Positions 1 to 6,051 of a DNA stretch of 20,977 bases are shown here, in pieces. Both the position numbers and the translations under genes were made by a program. The notes beneath the pieces are model-generated. The model did no database searches. It saw nothing but the letters and a program-made list of their open reading frames with translations, and had not been told where the DNA came from. Origin of the DNA: UKL13-2 sp044228625. GTDB taxonomy: Bacteria; Pseudomonadota; Gammaproteobacteria; Burkholderiales; Usitatibacteraceae. The stretch is from positions 1 through 20,977 of the forward strand of contig JBGAUM010000056.1 of assembly GCA_044228625.1 (NCBI GenBank), given 5' to 3'. Position 1 is the first letter of the stretch, and each line of letters starts with the position of its first letter.

Positions 1-860
1 GGCACATGGTGATCGCGGCGCGCTCGAAGTCGATCCACGGCCCCTGGGAACATCACCCGCGCAACCCGCTGGTGCGCACCGCGAGCTATGCAGAACGCTG
101 GTGGTCGCGTGGGCACGCCACGCTGGTGGAAGGGCCGTCCGGCGATTGGTGGGCGGTGTATCATGGCTACGAGAATGGCTTCTGGACCCTCGGCCGCCAG
201 GCGCTGCTGGCACCGGTGACGTGGACGCGCGACGGCTGGTTCGACATCGGCGGTGGTGACCTGTCGAAGCCGCTTGCCAAACCGAAGGGCGGCAAGCTGC
301 AGACGCATGGCGCGCCGCGCTCCGACGATTTCCGCACGGACCGGATGGGCACGCAGTGGCAGTTCTTCGACCCGGCGCCGGACGAAGCCATGCGCGTGGC
401 GCGTCGCGACGGCGTGCTTCACCTCGCGGCGAAAGGCGACTCGCCCGCCACATCCTCGCCGTTACTCTGCACCGCTGGAGATGTGGCATACGAATTCGAA
501 GCCGAGATCGACATCGACCCGGGGGCGCGCGGCGGCCTGCTGCTGTTCTACGACCACCAGCTTTACTGCGGCCTCGGGTTCGATGCGAAGAATTTCATCA
601 CGCACCAGTACGGACTCGAGCGCGGCCGGCCGGCAAACCCGCACGGCAAACGCATGTGGATCCGCGTGCGCAACGACCGGCACATCGTCAGCCTTTTCAC
701 TTCGGCCGATGGCCGCGCATGGAAGCGCTTCGACCGCGGCATGGAAGTTTCGGGCTATCACCACAACGTGCGCGGTGGTTTCCGCATGCTGCGGCCGGGG
801 CTGTATTCGGCGGGGCAGGGCGAAGTACGGTTTCGTTCGTTCGGGTACCGCGCGCTTTGA
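1..860 (+). CDS. Glycoside hydrolase family 43-type protein, C-terminal part (5' truncated by window)
   Basis: The reading frame is open from the window edge (a His codon at 3-5 precedes the first ATG at 6), so the true start lies upstream. The visible 284 residues begin with the end of a five-bladed GH43 catalytic domain: ARSKSIHGPWEHHPRNPLVR, then RGHATLVEGPSGDWWAVYHG and a YENG-TLGRQ stretch, all typical of xylan-degrading beta-xylosidases and arabinofuranosidases. From about residue 105 a beta-sandwich domain follows, of the DUF1349/GH43 C2 type, with alternating strands such as GGLLLFYDHQLYCGLGF. Family knowledge suggests hydrolysis of xylo-oligosaccharides or related plant glycans. The catalytic acid and base residues and any signal peptide lie outside the window, so substrate and location cannot be judged. 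No sugar-transport genes lie next to it inside the window. Confidence 0.85.
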   Translation, partial: HMVIAARSKSIHGPWEHHPRNPLVRTASYAERWWSRGHATLVEGPSGDWWAVYHGYENGFWTLGRQALLAPVTWTRDGWFDIGGGDLSKPLAKPKGGKLQTHGAPRSDDFRTDRMGTQWQFFDPAPDEAMRVARRDGVLHLAAKGDSPATSSPLLCTAGDVAYEFEAEIDIDPGARGGLLLFYDHQLYCGLGFDAKNFITHQYGLERGRPANPHGKRMWIRVRNDRHIVSLFTSADGRAWKRFDRGMEVSGYHHNVRGGFRMLRPGLYSAGQGEVRFRSFGYRAL

Positions 861-1006
861 CGGTTCTAGCCCTGAGGTTCGAACCTTGGCGAGAATGCCC
901 ATGCGAGGTGGCTGGCAATCGGTCGCAGACGGCTGGGCTTGCGATAACATCGGCCAGAACCCTGCCGGACGCTCCGGCGAGGGCGATCCACGGGGAGGGC
1001 ACCACT

Positions 1007-1372
1007 ATGAAGGGCATGCTGTTTTTCGTCGCCAACCGATTGTGGCTGGTGCTATTGCTGTATGCGATCAGCTTGATGATCGGCGCAGCGTGTTTCGCCG
1101 TGTTCGAGAACAAGTCGTTCTGGGATGGCCTGTGGTGGTCGGTGGTCACCGCGCTCACCATCGGCTATGGCGACCTCGCGCCCGCCTCGGTCCCGGGGCG
1201 TTTGACTGGCGTAATCCTCGGGCACTTCTGGATTTTCCTGGTCATCCCGATGGTGGTGGCCAATATCGTCGTGCACCTCTTGGACGACAAGAACCTGTTC
1301 TCCGATGTCGAGCAGGAAGAGGTGAAGGCGCGCCTGAAGCGAATCGAAGAGCACCTCAGCCGCCAGGCCTAA
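1007..1372 (+). CDS. Small two-TM potassium channel (Ion_trans_2 type)
   Basis: This 121-residue membrane protein has the minimal pore layout of a K+ channel. The first helix is at about residues 5-31, the pore helix (WDGLWWSVVTAL) is followed by the selectivity filter TIGYGD at T51-D56, and the second helix is at about 66-92. A short charged tail rich in Glu, Lys and Arg (about 93-121) could be a coiled coil. There is no voltage sensor, RCK or cyclic-nucleotide domain. The ATG at 1007 is chosen because GGGGAGGG lies seven bases upstream and it opens directly into the first membrane helix; an in-frame extension to 356 only shadows the upstream gene. Presumably it is a homotetramer in the inner membrane conducting K+. 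What gates it cannot be seen. Confidence 0.9.
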   Translation: MKGMLFFVANRLWLVLLLYAISLMIGAACFAVFENKSFWDGLWWSVVTALTIGYGDLAPASVPGRLTGVILGHFWIFLVIPMVVANIVVHLLDDKNLFSDVEQEEVKARLKRIEEHLSRQA

Positions 1373-1390
1373 TTTGTGCGGACCTACGAC

Positions 1391-2287
1391 ATGAACCGCG
1401 TACTTACTTTTTTCCTGGCGATTCTGACATTGTGCGCATCTGCCGCCGAACCCCTAGGCAAGAAGCCCGCGCATGTCTGGGGCGGCCCCAGCGGCGTGGT
1501 CAACGACCAGGCCATCACGCGCATGATTTGGGCGCCGGGCATCGACGAGGGCTACGTGCCGCAAGGTCTCACGTGGGCCGAAGGCGCGCTGTTTCTCTCC
1601 ACATACCGCAGCACGGACACCAAGGTGGACAAGGGGCCGTGCCGTGTGTTCAAGCTCGATCCGAATTCCGGCGCGACACTGGCCCACCTGGATTTGCCGG
1701 AAGAGTGCGGCCATGCGGGTGGCGTCGCGCCCTTGGGCAAGGGCGCGATCGTGGTGGCCGATACGCGCAAGCTCTTTCGCATTGACCTCGAGGCGTTCAA
1801 GGAGGGTGCAGCGGATGCGTCCAAGGCCATCACTTCCGTTGTGGGATTGAAAGGCGAACTCAAAGGCTCGTTCGCCGATTTCGATGGCACGTCGCTGTTC
1901 ATCGGTACGTACGAAAGGAACGCCGAAAAATCCAAAGGGCATTTCCTGCCGGTGTCGATCTTCGAGAAATCCAACGGCAAGACCCTCAACGAATCCGCCG
2001 CCGTGCGCATCATTTCCTTGCCGGTGGATGCGCAAGGCGCGGCGTTCGATTCCGCTGGGGCACTATGGATCACGTCCAGCAGCAGCAAATTCGGTGCGCT
2101 GGTCAAGCTCGATGCCAAGAGCGGCGAGGTACTGGCGCGCTACGACATGGTGATCGGCATTGAAGATTTGGCCTTCGACAACACGGGCGCGTTGTGGTCG
2201 GTGTCGGAAGCCGGTTCGCTACGCTGGCAAAAGTGGGGCAAGACGTTCCCGGTGGTGTTCCGCGTCGACCTTGCGAAGCTCAAGTAA
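1391..2287 (+). CDS. Secreted beta-propeller-like protein of unknown function
   Basis: The 298-residue product starts with a classic signal peptide (MNRVLTFFLAILTLCASAAE, likely cut after the Ala pair), so it is exported to the periplasm or beyond. The mature part has repeated strand-turn units such as GLTWAEGALFLSTY, GGVAPLGKGAIVVADTRKLF, GAAFDSAGALWITSS and DLAFDNTGALWSVSEAG. This is the pattern of a six-bladed propeller resembling SMP-30/gluconolactonase or NHL proteins. I see no convincing metal site, so an enzymatic role is not claimed. A GTG at 1376 would add five residues before the signal peptide; the ATG at 1391 is preferred because it gives a standard signal peptide. It starts 18 bases after the channel gene and ends 18 bases before the luxR-type gene, so the three may be co-transcribed. 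Confidence 0.75.
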   Translation: MNRVLTFFLAILTLCASAAEPLGKKPAHVWGGPSGVVNDQAITRMIWAPGIDEGYVPQGLTWAEGALFLSTYRSTDTKVDKGPCRVFKLDPNSGATLAHLDLPEECGHAGGVAPLGKGAIVVADTRKLFRIDLEAFKEGAADASKAITSVVGLKGELKGSFADFDGTSLFIGTYERNAEKSKGHFLPVSIFEKSNGKTLNESAAVRIISLPVDAQGAAFDSAGALWITSSSSKFGALVKLDAKSGEVLARYDMVIGIEDLAFDNTGALWSVSEAGSLRWQKWGKTFPVVFRVDLAKLK

Positions 2288-2305
2288 AACGGGAGCCGGG
2301 CAAAC

Positions 2306-2719
2306 ATGTGGAAACAGGTGTTGATGTACGGTGCGTTGCTGGCGGCCGGCACACTGTTCCTACAGTGGCTCGACTACCAGCGCCTGGCGCGCGTGTATTC
2401 CACCGAGGTGTACGGTTCGATCCTTGCGGCCGCGTTCCTGGTGATCGGCATTTTCGTCGGCGTCCGCCTCTTCCGCAGGCCCGCGCCCCAGGCGTTCGAC
2501 GGCAACCCCAAGGCGGTCGACTCGCTGGGCTTGAGCGAGCGCGAGCTCGAAATCCTCGCCAAAATCGCCGAGGGCTTGTCCAACAAGGAAATCGCCCAGC
2601 GCCTCAATGTATCTCCCAACACGGTCAAGACCCATGTGGCCAACGTGTTCGAAAAGCTGGGCGCCAAGCGCCGGACGGATGCCATCAATCGGGCGAGGGA
2701 GCTGGGAATCCTGCCCTGA
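2306..2719 (+). CDS. Membrane-anchored mini LuxR-type transcriptional regulator
   Basis: The product has 137 residues. Two hydrophobic segments (about 5-22 and 36-55) precede a complete LuxR/GerE helix-turn-helix domain at about 74-136, with the hallmark SERELEILAKIAEGLSNKEI, NTVKTHVANVFEKLGAKRR and a closing RARELGIL. There is no receiver or ligand-binding domain, so it is not a classical response regulator: a DNA-binding head is tied directly to a two-helix membrane anchor. A GGGAG at 2291-2295 lies ten bases before the ATG. The next gene encodes a DUF4199 membrane protein. From the sequence I infer that the membrane part, alone or with that neighbour, senses a signal and controls DNA binding; neither signal nor target is known. 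Confidence 0.88.
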   Translation: MWKQVLMYGALLAAGTLFLQWLDYQRLARVYSTEVYGSILAAAFLVIGIFVGVRLFRRPAPQAFDGNPKAVDSLGLSERELEILAKIAEGLSNKEIAQRLNVSPNTVKTHVANVFEKLGAKRRTDAINRARELGILP

Positions 2720-2743
2720 ACGCCGGGTTTTCGGACGTTTTTT

Positions 2744-2802
2744 GGGTGAAATGGCCAAAATCACCCATTTGTACGATGGTTTGGCGCCGCGAAATCGGCG
2801 CT
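2744..2802 (+). promoter_or_regulatory. Two hairpins in the leader between the luxR-type gene and the DUF4199 gene
   Basis: The gap 2720-2837 contains two perfect six-base inverted repeats. GGGTGA at 2744-2749 pairs with TCACCC at 2761-2766 across an 11-base spacer. GCGCCG at 2784-2789 pairs with CGGCGC at 2796-2801 across a 6-base loop, with a flanking G-T wobble. Neither is followed by a T-run on the plus strand, so neither looks like a standard intrinsic terminator. They could be an operator for the LuxR-type protein (first repeat) and a leader hairpin (second), or chance in GC-rich DNA. Confidence 0.3.
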
Positions 2803-2837
2803 AATGGCGGCCCGTTCAACCTGAGGAGGGCAAAAAG

Positions 2838-3377
2838 ATGTGGCACACGATTTTGAAATACGGGCTGATCGCCGGTGGGGTGGTGGGTTCGATCCTGTTT
2901 GGCACGACCGTGGCATTTGCCGGCAAGCACCCACCGCTGGCCATCGGCATGGTCATCGGCTTTTCGTCGATGCTGCTGGCGCTGTCTGCCGTGTTCGTCG
3001 GCATCAAGCACCACCGCGACCATCAATTGGGTGGCGTCATCCGCTTCTGGCCGGCGTTCGGCATGGGCCTGGCGATCAGTTTCATCGCCGGCGTGATGTA
3101 CGTGCTGGCCTGGGAGGCGGCGACGGCGGTCACCCAGATGGACTTTGCCGCGGAATATTCGCGCCTCATCATCGACGAGGCCAAGGCCAAGGGCATCACC
3201 GGCGCGGCGCTCGAAAAACAGATCGCCGAAATGAAGGCATTTGCCGAAAGCTACAAGAATCCGTTCTACCGCATGCCCATCACCTTCACCGAGATTTTCC
3301 CGGTGGGCATCCTGGTGTCGCTGGTGTCGGCGGGGCTGTTGCGCAACGCCCGCTTCATGCCGCTGGCACGCGCCTGA
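2838..3377 (+). CDS. DUF4199-type integral membrane protein
   Basis: This 179-residue protein has four hydrophobic segments at about 7-30, 35-55, 70-92 and 150-172. Between the third and fourth is a charged loop that includes EAKAKGITGAALEKQIAEMK. This architecture (two helices, one helix, a long polar helix, last helix) and the KYGLIAGG opening match the DUF4199 family, whose function is unknown. The start is certain: AGGAGGG at 2824-2830 sits seven bases before the ATG. The stop codon overlaps the ribosome-binding site of the following VOC gene, so the two are probably co-expressed. Its position after a membrane-bound LuxR-type regulator suggests a signalling or stress-related partnership, which is inference only. 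Confidence 0.8.
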   Translation: MWHTILKYGLIAGGVVGSILFGTTVAFAGKHPPLAIGMVIGFSSMLLALSAVFVGIKHHRDHQLGGVIRFWPAFGMGLAISFIAGVMYVLAWEAATAVTQMDFAAEYSRLIIDEAKAKGITGAALEKQIAEMKAFAESYKNPFYRMPITFTEIFPVGILVSLVSAGLLRNARFMPLARA

Positions 3378-3391
3378 GGAGGAGAACCGTC

Positions 3392-4150
3392 ATGAGCATG
3401 CCCGACGTTCCGGCCGGCAATGGCCGTCATCCGGTCACGATGATCGCGCTCGCGGCCAACGACCTGGAGGCCGCGCGCGCCTTTTATGCCAAGGTCTTTG
3501 GCTGGCAAACCCAGATCCTCGCGCCCGGCATTGCCACCTGTTTGCCGCGGATGGGTCCGGCGATTTCGCTGCGCGCCAACACACCCGCGGGTTTTCCCGG
3601 CACGGTCCCGTTCATTCTTGTCCCGGACGTGACGGTTGCGCTGGCGTCTGTCGAAGCGGCCGGGGGGCGAACTGAGCGCGCACCGTGGACGATTCCCATG
3701 GGTGGCCGACTTGCCCGCTTCACCGACCCTTGCGGCACGATCTACGGCCTTGCCGACATGGCTTCCGGTTCGAAGGACCCGATTCCGCCGCCCTTTGGCG
3801 AAAACCCGAAGCCCGCGATTCACACGGTGTGCTCGCTGGAAATGTTTGCGCGCGATGGCGACGAGGCCGCGGGATTTTTCGGCGCGCAATTTGGCTGGGG
3901 TACCGTGCAATCGATGCCGCAGTACATGATGTTCAACCCCGGCGCCGGGGTGGGGGGCGTGTTCCAGTCGCACACCCCCGGCCTGACGGCCATGGCCTAT
4001 GTGTACGTGGCCGATGTGGCCACCACGCTGGCGGCTATCGAAGCAGCCGGCGGCAAACGCACGGCGGAACCGATGAGCGCGCCGGGCATGGGGACGTTCG
4101 GTTACTTCACCGATGTCAATGGCACGCACATGGGGCTGATGAGTCCGTGA
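3392..4150 (+). CDS. Tandem VOC (glyoxalase-fold) protein
   Basis: The 252-residue protein consists of two vicinal-oxygen-chelate modules. The first (about 10-126) runs from VTMIALAANDLEAARAFYAK through an FGW motif to FTDPCGTIYGLADM. The second (about 140-252) runs from AIHTVCSLEMFARDGDEAAG through FGAQFGWGTV to YFTDVNGTHMGLM. Each keeps the FY/FF...FGW helix-strand signature and the D-x-x-G-x-x-x-G terminal strand. The usual His/Glu metal ligands are not clearly retained in the first module. VOC folds serve many reactions (lyases, dioxygenases, resistance proteins), so no substrate can be named. The start at 3392 follows AGGAGGAG (3377-3384) with a seven-base spacer; longer in-frame extensions shadow the DUF4199 gene. 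Confidence 0.82.
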   Translation: MSMPDVPAGNGRHPVTMIALAANDLEAARAFYAKVFGWQTQILAPGIATCLPRMGPAISLRANTPAGFPGTVPFILVPDVTVALASVEAAGGRTERAPWTIPMGGRLARFTDPCGTIYGLADMASGSKDPIPPPFGENPKPAIHTVCSLEMFARDGDEAAGFFGAQFGWGTVQSMPQYMMFNPGAGVGGVFQSHTPGLTAMAYVYVADVATTLAAIEAAGGKRTAEPMSAPGMGTFGYFTDVNGTHMGLMSP

Positions 4151-4212
4151 GTGGATGCGCCTCCTTGTTCAGGCAAATTTCAAAATTCAAGTAAATCGCA
4201 AAGGACAACAGC

Positions 4213-4596
4213 ATGAAACGAGTGACAGGATTGGGCGGGGTCTTTTTCAAGTCCAAGGACCCCAAGGCGCTGGGCGAGTGGTACCGCACGCACCTGGGCA
4301 TGGAGGTGGAGGCCTGGGGCGGCGTGTCGTTCCAATGGGCCGATGACCCGGCCGGCGCCAAGGGGTCCAGCGTGTGGAGCCCGTTCAAACACGACACCAC
4401 GTACTTCGCCCCCAGCGAGGCGCCGTTCATGATCAACCTGCGCGTGGCGGACCTGCACGGCCTGGTCAAGGCATTGCGCGAGGAGGGATGCATCGTCCTG
4501 GACAAGGTCGAGGAGTCCGAATTCGGCAAGTTCGCGCACGTCATCGACCCGGACGGCAACAAGGTCGAATTGTGGGAGCCGCCAGCGAGCAGCTGA
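4213..4596 (+). CDS. Single-domain VOC / glyoxalase family protein
   Basis: The 127-residue product spans one VOC domain from GLGGVFFKSKDPKALGEWYR to VIDPDGNKVELWEP. The last segment has the DPDGN-x-x-E-L-W-E pattern, whose Glu usually binds the metal in this superfamily. It resembles small lactoylglutathione-lyase-like or bleomycin-resistance-like proteins; the true substrate is unknown. AAGGA at 4201-4205 lies seven bases upstream of the ATG. The 62-base gap after the tandem VOC gene is AT-rich for this window (about 4171-4196), so it could carry its own weak promoter, but I cannot define one. Confidence 0.82.
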   Translation: MKRVTGLGGVFFKSKDPKALGEWYRTHLGMEVEAWGGVSFQWADDPAGAKGSSVWSPFKHDTTYFAPSEAPFMINLRVADLHGLVKALREEGCIVLDKVEESEFGKFAHVIDPDGNKVELWEPPASS

Positions 4597-5102
4597 GCCA
4601 GGCCGCAATTTTGTCATCACGGCGATCGAAGGGCCGTGGATTTCCCACGCTTCGCATCGCAGGTGGATCGCTGCCCGACCCGACATTGAGGTGGGTGGAG
4701 CTTCCCTCCTGCGGTGTCGTCCCTGCAATGCCTGTTCCTTTTGTGGGCCGCCGGAAACCGCTCGCCCGCGCTGCGCGCCCCGTCGACATATACGCGCCGA
4801 GCGGTAATGCGGCGGAGGAATTGTTCGGACGCAAAGCCGGCCGGGGATCGCGGGAGTTCATGCCGCCGGATCGGATTTGCCTGCGTCGGCCGACCTCCAG
4901 GTCGACGATTTCACCGCGCCATCCGGCACCCGCATGGGCGGGGCGTGTCCTGGACGATCAGCATGGCGCATCTTTGCTGGCGGCCATCATCGGCGGTGGT
5001 GCCGACCAGCGCGCCGCCGTTTGACCTGCCTCAAGCCGGATCGAGGAATCCGGCATCGGTGGAACCGTGCTTGGTAGGATGGGAGCGAAAGTCCCTGACA
5101 CC
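4597..5102. other. About 500-base stretch without a convincing gene
   Basis: Several reading frames of 60-220 codons cross this gap on both strands, but none has a recognisable domain, a good ribosome-binding site or natural-looking amino-acid composition; they are rich in Arg, Pro and Ala as random GC-rich frames are. The clearest structure is a perfect seven-base hairpin, GCCGGAT (5035-5041) and ATCCGGC (5048-5054) around a six-base loop, some 50 bases before the deacylase start. TTGACC at 5021-5026 resembles a -35 box, but no good -10 follows at the right distance. Possible contents are the deacylase/pat promoter, a small RNA, or the remains of a decayed gene. Confidence 0.4.
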
Positions 5103-6038
5103 ATGACCACGACCGCCTATCTCTCTCACCCGTCGTTCTGGAAACACGAAATGGGTGACGGGCACCCGGAATGCCCGGCACGGCTCGACGCCATCCAAGA
5201 CACCTTGCTGGTGCGCGGCCTGCTGGACCTCATGCCGCCCTACACCGCGCCGGCCGCGACGACGGAACAATTGATGCGCGCCCACTCCGCGCACTACCTG
5301 GCAGAAATCGAGAACATGGCCCCGCAGACGGGATACGTGCACGTCGATCCGGATACGCAGATGAACCCGCATACGCTGGAGGCTGCGCGCCACGCGGCCG
5401 GCGCGGCGGTGCATGCCACGGATCTCACGTTGGGCGGCGAAGTGGCCCGGGCCTTCTGTGCCGTACGACCGCCGGGCCACCACGCGGAGCGCGATGCGGC
5501 CATGGGCTTTTGCATCTACAACAACGTGGCGGTGGGCGTGCGGCACGCCTTGCGGGTCCACGGGCTGAAACGCGTCGCGCTGGTGGATTTCGATGTACAC
5601 CACGGCAACGGCAGCGAGGACATTCTTGCAGGGGATGAATCCGTGCTGATGGTGTCCACCTTCCAACAGGCGCTGTATCCGTTTCTCGGGGACATCCCGA
5701 AAGGACCGAACATGGTCAATGTCCCCTTGCCGGCGCGCAGCAAGGGCGACCTGATGCGCAAGGCCGTGATGGAACGCTGGTTGCCGGCCCTCGACGCCTT
5801 CCGTCCCGAGCTCATCTTCATTTCCGCCGGATTCGACGCGCATCGCGCCGACGACATGGCCAACCTCGGATGGGTCGAGAGCGATTACGCATGGCTGACG
5901 GCACGGCTCCTTGAAGTAGCAGACCGACACGCGCGTGGCCGCATCGTGTCGATGTTGGAAGGCGGCTACGCGCTCGATGCGTTGGCGGCCAGTGTCGCCG
6001 CCCATGTCGGCGTGCTGGTGGGCGCCATCAACGCGTAA
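5103..6038 (+). CDS. Histone deacetylase-family (class II-like) deacylase
   Basis: This 311-residue protein keeps the whole zinc-dependent HDAC active site. The charge-relay pair H126-H127 is in RPPGHHAER, zinc ligands D164 and H166 are in DFDVHHGNG, the third zinc ligand D245 is in SAGFDAH, and the transition-state Tyr289 is in EGGYAL. The N-terminal HPSFWKHEMGDGHPECPARL is typical of bacterial class II members, including acetylpolyamine amidohydrolases and AcuC-like protein deacetylases. It would remove acyl groups from lysines or polyamines in the cytoplasm. In-frame starts at 5067 (GTG) and 5079 (ATG) exist; the ATG at 5103 gives the usual family N-terminus. The acetyltransferase gene begins 13 bases downstream, which favours a protein-acetylation role over polyamine metabolism. 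Confidence 0.9.
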   Translation: MTTTAYLSHPSFWKHEMGDGHPECPARLDAIQDTLLVRGLLDLMPPYTAPAATTEQLMRAHSAHYLAEIENMAPQTGYVHVDPDTQMNPHTLEAARHAAGAAVHATDLTLGGEVARAFCAVRPPGHHAERDAAMGFCIYNNVAVGVRHALRVHGLKRVALVDFDVHHGNGSEDILAGDESVLMVSTFQQALYPFLGDIPKGPNMVNVPLPARSKGDLMRKAVMERWLPALDAFRPELIFISAGFDAHRADDMANLGWVESDYAWLTARLLEVADRHARGRIVSMLEGGYALDALAASVAAHVGVLVGAINA

Positions 6039-6051
6039 ACGCACAGCACGG

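Noticed and set aside
875..886. AGGTTCGAACCT palindrome resembling a tRNA T-loop, possibly a tRNA or attachment-site fragment
   Set aside because: The flanks do not form a five-base T-stem, no acceptor or anticodon arms exist nearby, and no integrase is present.
253..1785. A 510-codon plus-strand frame running through the GH43 gene, the gap and the channel gene
   Set aside because: It covers three unrelated features, is Arg-rich, and the real genes in other frames have clear domains.
4877..5077. Short frames in the 4597-5102 gap as a small gene
   Set aside because: There is no ribosome-binding site and no recognisable protein features, and the composition is Arg/Trp/Pro-heavy as in random GC-rich frames.
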